Source: Chloroflexota bacterium (GTDB lineage Bacteria; Chloroflexota; UBA6077; FW602-bin22). From it: 64,000 nucleotides of DNA. The translations under genes were made by a program, and so were the position numbers. The notes beneath the pieces were generated by a model. The model was not told the origin of the DNA. It ran no database searches and worked only from the letters and a program-made list of their open reading frames with translations. Below, in pieces: positions 52,046 through 61,237 of this stretch; position 1 is the stretch's first letter; every line of letters starts with the position of its first letter. The DNA is taken from contig SCUE01000012.1 in the NCBI GenBank assembly GCA_004297775.1, positions 124,001 through 188,000 on the forward strand, written 5' to 3'.

Positions 52046-53725
52046 GTGCCGGGCACTGGCTTTTTTTCGTTCGTCCTGCATAGCCATTTGCCATATGTCC
52101 GTCGCGCGGGGGTGTGGCCGCACGGCGAAGAGATGATCCACGAGGCGATCGCCGAAACGTACATCCCCCTGATACGGGAATTGCGTCGCCTTGAGCTTGA
52201 GAATGTTCCGGCGCGCTTCACGATCGGACTGACGCCGATCCTTCTCGAGCAACTGGCCGACGACGATGTCCTGCGATCGTTCGTCGAGTACGCTCGGACT
52301 GAGGTCGTCGCGGCCCGTCGCGATGCCGCCGATCCCAGTCGCGACGCGGCGATGGTCGCGCTCTCGGAGTACTACGCGGCGTTCTACGAGGGTTTGCTCG
52401 CGACGTTCAACGACGAGTTGGGTGGTGACATCGTCGGAGCGTTTCGGCACGCGTTCGAGATCGGTCAGATCGAGGTCCTTACCAGCGGCGCGACGCACGG
52501 TTATCTGCCGCTTCTATCGCGTGATTCGTCGATCAATGCGCAGCTTGCGGCCGGCCGTGCGACGACTCGGCGGCACATGGGGCGGGATGCGACCGGCATC
52601 TGGCTGCCCGAGTGCGCCTATCGGCCAGGCTACGTCGCCGACACGGGACTAGTACGGCCTGGCATTGAGGACTTCCTCGCCGCGCGCGGGTTGGACCACT
52701 TCTTCACAGAGACGCACGTCGTTTCGGGCGTTCGCTCGGGCAAGGTTACTGGCGACGTGGTCGGGCCATATGGCGCGCCGCGCCGACGTGTTGTCGAGTG
52801 GGCGGGCAGCGCGGCTCAGCGCGACCGAACGGTGCTGCGGCCGTATGGTGTTCGTGACGCCGCGGTCTCGGTTTTCGCCCGCGATCCGCGCACCGGCCTG
52901 CTCGTCTGGTCGGCGAATCAGGGCTATCCGGGTGACTTCTCCTATCGGGAGTTCCATCGCAAGGACGTCGCGTCGGGACTCCAGTATTGGCGCGTGACCG
53001 GAAGTGGTGTCGATCTCGGCGCAAAGGCGCTCTATGACCCAGCGGTCGCCGCCGCGCGAGTGCGGGCGCACGCGCGCCATTTCGTCGGCGTTGTTGCTGA
53101 GACTCTCGCGGAGCACTATGCGACGCACGGTCGGCCCGGCCTGATCGTCTCGGCATACGACACCGAGCTCTTCGGTCACTGGTGGTTCGAGGGCGTGTCA
53201 TGGCTGGGTGAAGTGGCGCGTCTCCTGGCATCACATCCGGACGTCGCGATGATGACGACGGCCGAGTACCTGGCGTCGTACCCGGCTGAGGAAGCGATCG
53301 ACCTGCCCGAAATCTCCTGGGGCACCGGCGGTGATCATTCGACGTGGATCAACGATGAGACGGCCTGGATGTGGCCGGAGATCCATCGCGCTGAGCGTGT
53401 GATGGAGGAATGCGTGGCGCTCGCTAGCGCGGGCTCATCCGATTGTGATGCCGTGCTGCGGCAGCTCGGCCGGGAACTGCTTCTTCTCGAATCCAGTGAC
53501 TGGCCATTCCTGATTTCGACCGGTCAGGCCGGCGAATATGCCGCCGAGCGATTCCGGTCCCACGTCGAAAGGTTCGACCGTCTTGCTGACGCGGCTCGTA
53601 CCGGCGCGCGGGACGCCGGTATGCTGGCCTACCTTGCCGAGATCGAGCGGTCCGACAATCCCTTCCCGGATCTCGATTGGCGCTGGTTCGCCGCGCGCCA
53701 GGGCAGCGCGGCGCTCATTCCGTAG
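52046..53725 (+). CDS. GH57 1,4-alpha-glucan branching enzyme-like
   Basis: A 559-residue GH57 protein. It starts FFSFVLHSHLPYVRRAGVWP, has the nucleophile Glu in IWLPECAYRPG (about residue 189) and the acid/base Asp in SAYDTELFGHWWFEG, and a C-terminal helical domain (SSDWPFLISTGQAGEYA). These match the TK1436-type branching enzymes that add alpha-1,6 branches to glycogen. GTG start. The neighbour DUF151 gene has 26 bases of spacing; no other glycogen gene is in the window. Confidence 0.92.
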   Translation: MPGTGFFSFVLHSHLPYVRRAGVWPHGEEMIHEAIAETYIPLIRELRRLELENVPARFTIGLTPILLEQLADDDVLRSFVEYARTEVVAARRDAADPSRDAAMVALSEYYAAFYEGLLATFNDELGGDIVGAFRHAFEIGQIEVLTSGATHGYLPLLSRDSSINAQLAAGRATTRRHMGRDATGIWLPECAYRPGYVADTGLVRPGIEDFLAARGLDHFFTETHVVSGVRSGKVTGDVVGPYGAPRRRVVEWAGSAAQRDRTVLRPYGVRDAAVSVFARDPRTGLLVWSANQGYPGDFSYREFHRKDVASGLQYWRVTGSGVDLGAKALYDPAVAAARVRAHARHFVGVVAETLAEHYATHGRPGLIVSAYDTELFGHWWFEGVSWLGEVARLLASHPDVAMMTTAEYLASYPAEEAIDLPEISWGTGGDHSTWINDETAWMWPEIHRAERVMEECVALASAGSSDCDAVLRQLGRELLLLESSDWPFLISTGQAGEYAAERFRSHVERFDRLADAARTGARDAGMLAYLAEIERSDNPFPDLDWRWFAARQGSAALIP

Positions 53726-53788
53726 CCCGCGGCCCGCTCCAAAGTACCGCGCCGGGCTGATCGCGCTTGCCAGGCCGCTGGATCGCGC

Positions 53789-54622
53789 CTATTGCCTCAG
53801 GAGTTGAAGCACGTTTTGCGGGATGACGTTGGCTTGTGCGAGGACCGCCGTAGCCGACTGAAGGAGGATCTGGCCACGCGTGAAGGTAACGGTTTCATTG
53901 GCGACATCAAGATCGCGGATACGCGATTCAGACGCGTGCAGGTTTTCGGCCGCGGAGTTCAACGTCCCTACCACGGCCTCGAGCGCGTTCTGCGCTCCGC
54001 CGAGGGTGGCTCGCTGGCTGCTCACCTGGTCGATCGCATCATCGAGCAGCGAGATGGCCGCGTTGGCATCCTCGGGCGTATCGAGATTCAGCCCGACGAT
54101 GCCGAGCGACGACGCCTGCATGTCGAAGAACTCGACGCGCAACCGCTCGCCGGCGTTGCCCCCGACCTGGAGGTTCACCACCTTCGAGGACGAGCCGCTG
54201 ACCGCGCTGTCGAACAGCGTGAACTGTCCGTACCGGGTCGTCGTCGCGATGCGATCGACGTTGTCGAGAATCTGGTTTGCCTCAGTTGTGATCGCCGCGC
54301 GCTGCGCTATGTTGATCGTGCCATTCGAGGCCTGAACAGCAAGTTCGCGCAAGCGCTGTAGCGACGCATGCATGTTGTCTAACGCACCCTCGGAAGTCTG
54401 AATCATCGATACGCCATCAAGCGCGTTGCGAGATGCCTGCTCAGTCGCGCGAATCTGTGATCGCAGCTTCTCGCTAATAACGAAGCCGGCCGCGTCGTCT
54501 TTCGACGCGTTTATGCGAAGACCGGACGAGAGCCGTTGTGTTGAGAGGGCCAAATTGTCAGACACGATGCCGAGGCTTCGGTTTGCCGTTAGCGCGGAGA
54601 TATTCGTATGGATGCGGACCAT
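53789..54622 (-). CDS. flagellin (short type)
   Basis: A 277-residue flagellin. The N-terminal helix is RIHTNISALTANRSLGIVSD, then LSSGLRINASKDDAAGFVIS, and the C-terminal coils are SRIRDLDVANETVTFTRGQI, QANVIPQNVLQLLRQ. The central region (about 150-190) is short, so domains D2/D3 are absent. GGGAGG precedes the ATG. No sigma-28 sequence was found just upstream, so it may be read through from the glycosyltransferase gene 52 bases upstream. Confidence 0.96.
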   Translation of the reverse strand: MVRIHTNISALTANRSLGIVSDNLALSTQRLSSGLRINASKDDAAGFVISEKLRSQIRATEQASRNALDGVSMIQTSEGALDNMHASLQRLRELAVQASNGTINIAQRAAITTEANQILDNVDRIATTTRYGQFTLFDSAVSGSSSKVVNLQVGGNAGERLRVEFFDMQASSLGIVGLNLDTPEDANAAISLLDDAIDQVSSQRATLGGAQNALEAVVGTLNSAAENLHASESRIRDLDVANETVTFTRGQILLQSATAVLAQANVIPQNVLQLLRQ

Positions 54623-54674
54623 CGTTCGTCCTCCCTACTGTCTCGAATGTGAATCGTCGCGCGTCCGATTCGGC

Positions 54675-56243
54675 TCAAGCCGTCAGAAGCTCGGCATGGA
54701 TTCGTTCGACCGATTCAGCGGCCGCTCGCATACCGTTGCGTGCGACGATCGATCCGGGGTCGAGGCGCGCCGCCAGCACGAACGCATTCAGCGAATCGTG
54801 ATGGCGCTCCAGGAATCGCAACGCCGACCCCAGCAAGATGTAGATCTTGGGTTCAGTCTGATGTCGGTCGATCGCGCCCCCAAGCACGCGCGCGCACTCC
54901 TCGTGTTCGCCGAGTCGATGAAGAAGGTCGCCGAGTAGAAGCCAGTAGGCGCTGACGTCCGGATTGCGGCGCGTCAGATCATCAAGGTAGTCATAGGCAG
55001 CTTGATTCTGGCCGGTCGCGACGAGCGCCTGGCAGTAGCGCGTGTGTGTCTCGACGAGACGCGGCGCCGCCTCCGCTGCCCGACGGAGGTAGTCAAGGGC
55101 CTCCCCGGCTTCGTCGTTCGCCAGAAGGCCGCGACCCAGTGCGAGATTGGTAACAGCCTCGTTCGGCATCCAGTCGTAGGCTCGCCGCCATCGCTCGATC
55201 GCCAACTCGAAGTTGCCCTTGCTCCACGCGACCGTGCCGAGCTCGACCAAAGCCTTCCAGCTTCCGCTGCCGGCATCGACCTGAAACTCGGTGGCGCGAT
55301 CGCGTAACGCCATGGCCAGATTCAGAAAGCGCTCTGCCTGGACGAGGTTCCCAGTTTGGCCGTGGGCGCAGCCGAGCGTGAAGCAGAGATCGGAGTACGC
55401 ATAGTCGCGCACCCCGAGTTCGCCGATTCGGACTGCCAAGACGGCCTGGCCCAGTTGCATTGCCGAGCGCATGGCGACGACGCGGATAAGCCCGGCAAAG
55501 TCGGGCCGAATGCGGCCGGCGAAGCGGCGCAGAGCGGCGCGCGCGTGCCGCAGCGCGGTCACGTGGTGCCCCATCTCGGCGTGCTGAACCGCAAGGTAGT
55601 AGTAGAGTTCAGGGGCGTCCGGACGCTGGCGCAATTCACGCCGAAGCAGGCGCAGATTTCGTTTGTGCTTTCCGGCCGCTTCGCGCCCGGTCGTGTCGGC
55701 GTAACCGCTGTGCTCGACCACCAATGCAGCCGAGCCGCCTTCCATGTCCGGATCCTCGCGACAGTGCACGATGTTCTCGTGGATCGGGTAAATCCAACGA
55801 ATCTCCGGACTGTTCCTGAACAGGCGTCGGCCTCCCGATACGGTGAAGCCGAGGCCGTCGGCGCGACGGCTTCGCACCGGAACGCGGAGAATCTGGATGC
55901 CGGCCGGCTGGGCCACAATCTCGGCCCGCAAAGCGCCAATACTTTCCTCGACCGCGACATCGTCGCCGTCGAGGATCAGGATCCACTCGCCGGTGGCGTG
56001 ATCGAGCGCGAAGTTCCGCGCCGCCGAGAAGTCATCGACCCAGGTGAACGGGATCACACGGGCGCCACGGCCGCGTGCGATCTCGACGGTGCGATCGGTC
56101 GACCCGGTATCGACGACGATCATCTCGTCAGCGATGCCGCGCGCGCTATCAAGCGCCCGTCCGATATTCGCCTCCTCGTTCTTGACGATCATCGTCAAGC
56201 TGATGAGGGGCTTGTCAGCACGTGCTCGACCCGATTCCGACAT
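54675..56243 (-). CDS. family 2 glycosyltransferase with C-terminal TPR repeats
   Basis: A 522-residue fusion. Residues 10-240 form a GT-A domain (SLTMIVKNEEANIGRALDSA, VDTGSTDRTVEIAR, DFSAARNFALDHATGEWILI, LDGDDVA). The rest holds helical repeats, several of TPR type (WMPNEAVTNLALGRGLLAND, AYWLLLGDLLHRLGEHEECA). The ATG at 56243 has AGGAGGG. It lies between two flagellin genes, so flagellin O-glycosylation is a reasonable inference. Similar enzymes also act on S-layers. Confidence 0.85.
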   Translation of the reverse strand: MSESGRARADKPLISLTMIVKNEEANIGRALDSARGIADEMIVVDTGSTDRTVEIARGRGARVIPFTWVDDFSAARNFALDHATGEWILILDGDDVAVEESIGALRAEIVAQPAGIQILRVPVRSRRADGLGFTVSGGRRLFRNSPEIRWIYPIHENIVHCREDPDMEGGSAALVVEHSGYADTTGREAAGKHKRNLRLLRRELRQRPDAPELYYYLAVQHAEMGHHVTALRHARAALRRFAGRIRPDFAGLIRVVAMRSAMQLGQAVLAVRIGELGVRDYAYSDLCFTLGCAHGQTGNLVQAERFLNLAMALRDRATEFQVDAGSGSWKALVELGTVAWSKGNFELAIERWRRAYDWMPNEAVTNLALGRGLLANDEAGEALDYLRRAAEAAPRLVETHTRYCQALVATGQNQAAYDYLDDLTRRNPDVSAYWLLLGDLLHRLGEHEECARVLGGAIDRHQTEPKIYILLGSALRFLERHHDSLNAFVLAARLDPGSIVARNGMRAAAESVERIHAELLTA

Positions 56244-56393
56244 TGCGAATCCCTCCTGAGCCCACCGTGATGATCTTCGGTTGCCGCGGCGTTCAACTTG
56301 AGCGAAGGACGACACCTGATCGTGCCGATTCCGGGTCATGTAAGGAGATCGACCCCGGCCGCGTCGTCCCACAAACGGCGTAGATCGTGTCCC

Positions 56394-56420
56394 TAAAGGG
56401 CCGGACTGCACTGCCGATAA
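56394..56420 (+). promoter_or_regulatory. sigma-28 (FliA) promoter of flagellin gene
   Basis: TAAAGGGC-N11-GCCGATAA matches the sigma-28 consensus TAAAGTTT-N11-GCCGATAA, with the -10 identical. It lies 133 bases before the flagellin ATG and so implies a leader of about 125 bases. Confidence 0.88.
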
Positions 56421-56424
56421 TCGC

Positions 56425-56553
56425 CCCGTCACGAGTTGACAGGAGGTGAGTCGCCGAGAGATCGGCGGAGAATGGTCGATCGGCGGCCGGGGGCCGCAAA
56501 GACCGGCGGGAAACGGATTTCCCGACCAAGAGAAGCAGTGGAGGCTTTTTTCT
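56425..56553 (+). promoter_or_regulatory. structured 5' leader of flagellin mRNA
   Basis: Between the sigma-28 -10 box and the ATG lie two clear hairpins: CGCCGA/TCGGCG (about 56453-56468) and CGGGAAA/TTTCCCG at 56507-56524 with a CGGA loop. GGAGG (56540-56544) follows the second. A regulatory or stabilising leader is possible; no known riboswitch was recognised. Confidence 0.45.
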
Positions 56554-57408
56554 ATGGGCGTTCGCATTTACACCAACATTGACGCGATGAATGCCGACCG
56601 ACACCTCGGTATCACATCGGCCGGTCTCAGTCGGTCGATCCAGCGGTTGTCGTCCGGTCTCCGGATCAACACGGCGGCAGACGACGCGGCCGGTCTCGCG
56701 ATCAGCGAGCGGTTGCGGGCCCAGGTCCGCGGCAACAATCAGGCGGTCCGCAACACGCAGGATGGCATCAGCCTGATCCAGACCGCGGAAGGCGCGTTGG
56801 ACGAAGTGCATTCGATGCTCCAGCGCATCCGTGAGCTGAATGTCCAAGCCGCCAACGGCACGGTCTCGGCCAATGACCGCACATCTATCGGAAACGAGGC
56901 CATCGAGCTTGGAGATGCGATCGATCGGATCGCCACCACGACGCAGTTCAACAACCTGATCTTGCTCGATGGCAACTTCGGGACCTTGACGCTGCAGATC
57001 GGACCGAACGGTGACGCGCCGCCCCAGCTGTACACCACAACGCTGGCGATGCAGGACATGCAAATGGCAGCGCTGAATCTGGGAACTTTCACGACCGCCG
57101 GTGGCGCGACGAATATCGCCGGCGCGACCGAGGCGAACCAGAACTTGATTACGATTGACGCGGCGATCGACCAGGTTTCGACCTTCCGCGCTCTGATCGG
57201 CGCGCGCCAAAACATGCTCGAGCACGTCATCACGAGCCTCAACGTCGCGAGTGAGAATCAGGCAGCCGCGGAATCCCGCGTTCGCGATCTCGATGTCGCG
57301 ACCGAGACAGTGAACTTCACGAAGCTCCAGATCCTGCAGCAGGCCGGCACCGCCGTCCTGGCGCAGGCGAATGTGGCGCCGCAGACCGTTCTCCAGCTCC
57401 TCCGGTAA
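56554..57408 (+). CDS. flagellin (short type)
   Basis: A 284-residue flagellin. It has RIYTNIDAMNADRHLGITSA, LSSGLRINTAADDAAGLAIS, and the C-terminal SRVRDLDVATETVNFTKLQI, NVAPQTVLQLLR. Only the conserved D0/D1 coils and a short central part are present. It differs clearly from the flagellin at 53.8 kb, so the two are diverged paralogues. The ATG at 56554 has GGAGG nine bases upstream and is driven by sigma-28. Confidence 0.96.
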   Translation: MGVRIYTNIDAMNADRHLGITSAGLSRSIQRLSSGLRINTAADDAAGLAISERLRAQVRGNNQAVRNTQDGISLIQTAEGALDEVHSMLQRIRELNVQAANGTVSANDRTSIGNEAIELGDAIDRIATTTQFNNLILLDGNFGTLTLQIGPNGDAPPQLYTTTLAMQDMQMAALNLGTFTTAGGATNIAGATEANQNLITIDAAIDQVSTFRALIGARQNMLEHVITSLNVASENQAAAESRVRDLDVATETVNFTKLQILQQAGTAVLAQANVAPQTVLQLLR

Positions 57409-57449
57409 GAGGGGCGAGGTAGAGCGGCTAGGTTCGTGGAGGTTTGACA

Positions 57450-57818
57450 ATGGAGAAGAGTACGGTTCAGTCCCTGGCGGGCGTGGGCGTCGTCGAAGGC
57501 GCTCCACCCGCGTCGGTGGGCCGGGCGGGTCAGGCTCCGTCCGTTCCTCCGCCCGCGCCGCCGGATTTGCTCACGGCGAGGCCACGCACCGACACCGATG
57601 CGCAGTTCCTGGCGCGGCAAGCCGCGTCAGACGTCGGTGCCGGCGCACGGTCAACCTTCGCGCGATTCCGGGTCGACCAGGAGACGCACGAGGTGTCCGT
57701 GGACATCGTTGACACGGAGAGCCAGGAGGTTCTCCGTTCGATTCCGAACAACGAACTACGGCAAATGGCGCAGCGTTATCGCGCATCCCAGGGAATACTC
57801 TTGGATTCGGCGGTCTAG
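57450..57818 (+). CDS. flaG: FlaG family protein
   Basis: A 122-residue protein. The N-terminal 55 residues are Pro/Ala-rich and disordered-looking. The C-terminal half has the FlaG pattern FARFRVDQETHEVSVDIVDT, then EVLRSIPNNELRQMAQRY. FlaG affects filament length in other bacteria. It lies between flagellin and fliD, as often seen. Confidence 0.87.
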   Translation: MEKSTVQSLAGVGVVEGAPPASVGRAGQAPSVPPPAPPDLLTARPRTDTDAQFLARQAASDVGAGARSTFARFRVDQETHEVSVDIVDTESQEVLRSIPNNELRQMAQRYRASQGILLDSAV

Positions 57819-57822
57819 GCCC

Positions 57823-57850
57823 TACAGAAGCGACAACGGCGTGCCGATAC
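57823..57850 (+). promoter_or_regulatory. weak sigma-28-like promoter before fliD
   Basis: TACAGAAG-N12-GCCGATAC resembles the sigma-28 consensus, with a good -10 and one extra base in the spacer. It lies 78 bases before the fliD ATG. Confidence 0.4.
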
Positions 57851-57928
57851 TGGTTCTGTCGAGTGACAGGCTCGGGTCGGCTCGTCGATCGGGCTTTCCA
57901 AGCAAGGTGTTGAGGAGGTAGACGAGGC

Positions 57929-59692
57929 ATGGCATCGCCGATCGCGTTTTCCGGCCTCGCTTCTGGCCTCAACTCAAACCAACTGATCGATGCAATGCTG
58001 AGCGTGGACAAGGGCCGTGTCGATGCTCTCAAGGCGAAGCAAGCTCAGCTCGGCTCGCGCATCTCGTCGGTCGGCAACGTTCGTTCGAAGCTGAGCACCC
58101 TGCTCAGTAAGCTGGATGCGCTCCGGTTCCAGAGCCAGATCATGACGCGCTCAATTTCGTCATCGCTCGCCGATGCCGTCTCCGCCACCGCTGATAGCAG
58201 CGCCGCGGTGGGATCGTTCAAGGTGACGGTCGATCAGCTGGCGACGACGACTCGCCGCGACGGTGCGAGCGGTGTGGGCAACCCGTCGTTCGACGAACTC
58301 GGCGCGCTGGCGTCGTCCGGCCTCGCTCTGACGCCGACTGCCGGTAGATTCACGATCAACGGCACGCAGATCACAGTCGCGGCGCCGACCAAGATCCAGG
58401 ACTTCGTCGACGCGATCAATGCCTCGACTGCGTCGCATCATGTCGTAGCGAGCTATGTTCTCGATGGCGGCGGAAACAAAGTCGGCATTCGGCTCGATAA
58501 CGACGGGACGCAAGCGCCGGGCGTGGCGATCAGCGTTGGCAGCGCGGGTGATACCAGCAACTTCTTGACGGCGGCGAAGCTCGATGTCGCGACACAGGCC
58601 GGCGAGACACTTGCGAGTACGTCGACGCTTGGCCGGATCGTCGGCGCGAATACGTTGGCCACGGCCCGGATGTCGACCGCGCTCAGCCAGGCAACCGGCA
58701 CTTTCTCGATCAACGGCGTGAGCTTCTCGTGGGACTCGGCCGTCGATTCCGTTAACTCGGTCATGGCTCAGATCAGTTCATCGGCTGCAAACGTCAACGC
58801 AAGCTATGACGGCGTTTCCAATCGGATCATCCTCTCGTCGAAGAGCACCGGCGCTCAGTCGATCTCGGTTTCCGACACGACCGGCAACCTGATGGCCGCG
58901 TTAGGCGCGACCAACGCCGCCGGTGCGGCTGAGACGCTCGGCCTGAACGCGCTCTATCGCGTCGACGCGGTCGCCGGTGGGGCGCAGCAATCGAGCACAT
59001 CGAACACGATCACCGGCGTCGTCCCGGGAGTGACCCTCACGCTGAAACAGCAGAATGCCGCCACTCCCGTGACTGTGACCGTCGGATCGGATGTCGACAA
59101 GCCGCTCGCGGCCATGAAAGAATTCGTTGCGGCGTTCAACGACGCGTTCGACTACATCCGGGCGAACACCAAGCCCGATCCGAACGGGAAGTCCGGGATC
59201 TTGCAGAGCGAATCGGGCGTCCGAATGATCGGCGATTCGCTTCGCTCGATCGCGTTGGCGCAAGTTGGTGGTCTCACGGGTCCCTATTCGACCCTGGGCG
59301 ATCTTGGCCTGACGTTTGGTGCCGTCGGTTCAGCAGTTGGAACGACGAACAAGCTCGTGCTCGACGAGGCGAAGTTCAAGGACAAGTTGGCTGCCAATCC
59401 CTCGGCGGTCCAAGACGTTCTGAACAGCGCAGTCGTTGGCAGTCAGGGCATCTTCGATCGCATGCGATCGACTATCAACTCGGCGACACTGCCGGGCGGC
59501 GTGCTGACGTCGATCACCGACGCTTCGACGACGACGCAGACCGACATCGGAGCGCGCGTGAAATCGGTCGAGAGCCGGATGGAGCAGAGGCGGGCGCGCC
59601 TGGAGGCTCAGTTTGCCCGTATGGAAGGCGCCGTGGCGCAGTTGCAGTCGCAGGCGGCTCGGCTCAACGCGCAATTGGCCAAGCTGGGGTAG
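57929..59692 (+). CDS. fliD: flagellar hook-associated protein 2 (filament cap) FliD
   Basis: A 587-residue cap protein that helps flagellin fold at the filament tip. The N-terminal FliD domain starts FSGLASGLNSNQLIDAMLSV, and the C-terminal domain has MKEFVAAFNDAFDYIRANTK and GILQSESGVRMIGDSLRSIA and ends in a coiled coil (MEQRRARLEAQFARMEGAVA). GAGGAGG precedes the ATG. Followed by fliS, the usual order. Confidence 0.95.
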   Translation: MASPIAFSGLASGLNSNQLIDAMLSVDKGRVDALKAKQAQLGSRISSVGNVRSKLSTLLSKLDALRFQSQIMTRSISSSLADAVSATADSSAAVGSFKVTVDQLATTTRRDGASGVGNPSFDELGALASSGLALTPTAGRFTINGTQITVAAPTKIQDFVDAINASTASHHVVASYVLDGGGNKVGIRLDNDGTQAPGVAISVGSAGDTSNFLTAAKLDVATQAGETLASTSTLGRIVGANTLATARMSTALSQATGTFSINGVSFSWDSAVDSVNSVMAQISSSAANVNASYDGVSNRIILSSKSTGAQSISVSDTTGNLMAALGATNAAGAAETLGLNALYRVDAVAGGAQQSSTSNTITGVVPGVTLTLKQQNAATPVTVTVGSDVDKPLAAMKEFVAAFNDAFDYIRANTKPDPNGKSGILQSESGVRMIGDSLRSIALAQVGGLTGPYSTLGDLGLTFGAVGSAVGTTNKLVLDEAKFKDKLAANPSAVQDVLNSAVVGSQGIFDRMRSTINSATLPGGVLTSITDASTTTQTDIGARVKSVESRMEQRRARLEAQFARMEGAVAQLQSQAARLNAQLAKLG

Positions 59693-59748
59693 TCCGCGGT
59701 CGAGGCGCTGGTGCGGTTGACCGACACTTGCTTTTATAGGGGCATACG

Positions 59749-60174
59749 ATGGCGATTCAGGCATACACGAACTACCAACGCACGCGGACGCAGACCGCGT
59801 CTCCCGGCGAACTGATCGTCATGATGTACGGTGGCGCGATCCGATTCCTGACGATGGCTCGTCAGAGAATCGAGACCGGCGACATCGAATCCGGACACCG
59901 CAATCTCGTTCGCGCGCAGGAGATCATCCTGGAGCTAATGGTCAGCGTCGACGTCGGCGTCGGCCCGGTTGCCCAGAATCTCTTCGATCTGTACGAATTC
60001 ATGCATCGGCATCTCGTTCGGGCCAACGTCAGCAAGGACGCGAAGATGATCGATGAGGTCGCGACTTTGCTACGCGAACTGCTCCCAGCATGGGAGCAAG
60101 CGATCGCGGCCGATACACGCGGCCAGGGTGCCCGCGTCCCAACCATCGCCGACATTCGGTACGCGACGGCCTGA
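59749..60174 (+). CDS. fliS: flagellin export chaperone FliS
   Basis: A 141-residue helical chaperone that binds the flagellin C-terminus. TNYQRTRTQTASPGELIVMM, YGGAIRFLTMARQRIE and LYEFMHRHLVRANVSKD are FliS signatures. It follows fliD by 56 bases. Confidence 0.95.
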   Translation: MAIQAYTNYQRTRTQTASPGELIVMMYGGAIRFLTMARQRIETGDIESGHRNLVRAQEIILELMVSVDVGVGPVAQNLFDLYEFMHRHLVRANVSKDAKMIDEVATLLRELLPAWEQAIAADTRGQGARVPTIADIRYATA

Positions 60175-60208
60175 TATTAGAAACCTGGCGCGGCCAGCCT
60201 CGTTCGCG

Positions 60209-60235
60209 TAAAGATATCGTCAGAACCGCCGATAT
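60209..60235 (+). promoter_or_regulatory. sigma-28 (FliA) promoter
   Basis: TAAAGATA-N11-GCCGATAT matches the sigma-28 consensus except for the last -10 base. It lies 31 bases before the FliT-like gene start. Confidence 0.8.
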
Positions 60236-60265
60236 CTGACCTGACAACGAACGACGGAGCACAAA

Positions 60266-60655
60266 GTGAGCGACGCCGCGCCGCGACCCACGGCATTTCG
60301 TCTCGGCCTCTTCGAGGCTATTCGTCGTACGGCCGAGGCGCAGCGCGCCGTCGTTGAGGCCGATGATCTCGACAGCTTCTATCGATTGTTCGAGGCCCGG
60401 GAACGCCTATTGGACAAGGTCGATCAGATCGATCAAGAACTCGATCCCGTCGACCGCGCACGGGCCACCGAGACGCTGACCGCGATCATGCGGCTCGATC
60501 AGGCGACCGAGCGAGTCCTGATGTCGCGGATCGAGCAGGCGCGCGGTGAACTCACCGGGCTCAATCTGGGCCGCCAGGCGGTGGCGGCCTACGCGCGCAC
60601 TCAGGCGGTCGCGCCGTCCAGTCCCGCCTCGGCAAGCCTGCCGGAGTTTCGTTGA
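60266..60655 (+). CDS. FliT-like flagellar protein
   Basis: A 129-residue helical protein in the position of fliT, after fliS. It has LFEARERLLDKVDQIDQELD and ERVLMSRIEQARGELTGLNL, an amphipathic pattern as in FliT/FlgN chaperones. Sequence identity to FliT could not be judged. GTG start, driven by the adjacent sigma-28 promoter. Confidence 0.65.
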   Translation: MSDAAPRPTAFRLGLFEAIRRTAEAQRAVVEADDLDSFYRLFEARERLLDKVDQIDQELDPVDRARATETLTAIMRLDQATERVLMSRIEQARGELTGLNLGRQAVAAYARTQAVAPSSPASASLPEFR

Positions 60656-60767
60656 CCGCGGTTCCATCAGGGAGTCCCTGACCGCGGGTTAGGGATTCCC
60701 CCACTGTTCCACGGCATGACCCGGTCGATAGGATGAGGTTGCCCTACCAGAGCCGGGAGCTAGTGCT

Positions 60768-61226
60768 ATGAGCGTTTTCGCGGCACTTCGGATCAGCGCC
60801 AGTGGACTGAACGCGCAGCGTCTCCGAATGGACGTCATCACGAATAACATCGCCAATGCGGAGACGACGCGCACGCCCGAGGGTGGCGCGTTCCGCCGTC
60901 AACAGGTGCTGTTCAGCCCACGCTACACCGGTCGGGTGCCGTTCTTCAGTCTCCTGCGTGGCGATGTTCGCCGAACTGAGGCACTGGCGCCGCGCATCGA
61001 AGGTATTCAGCCGATCGGTATCGTCGACGATCCGACTCCCTCGCGCCGGGTGTATGACCCAAGCCATCCCGACTCGGGTCCGGACGGGTTCGTCGAGTAC
61101 CCGAATGTGAACATGGTCACCGAGATGACCGACATGATGTCGGCGACACGGTCGTACGAGGCAAACGTCACGGTTTTCAATGCAGCGAAGGCGATGGCTC
61201 AACGCGCAATCGATCTGGCTCGCTAG
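60768..61226 (+). CDS. flgC: flagellar basal-body rod protein FlgC
   Basis: A 152-residue proximal rod subunit. The N-terminus has LRISASGLNAQRLRMDVITN, NNIANAETTRTPEGGAFRRQ. The C-terminus has VEYPNVNMVTEMTDMMSATR, SYEANVTVFNAAKAMAQRAI. The usual flgB partner does not precede it, and fliE does not follow; fliF starts 11 bases later. Confidence 0.95.
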   Translation: MSVFAALRISASGLNAQRLRMDVITNNIANAETTRTPEGGAFRRQQVLFSPRYTGRVPFFSLLRGDVRRTEALAPRIEGIQPIGIVDDPTPSRRVYDPSHPDSGPDGFVEYPNVNMVTEMTDMMSATRSYEANVTVFNAAKAMAQRAIDLAR

Positions 61227-61237
61227 GCGCCTGAGAC

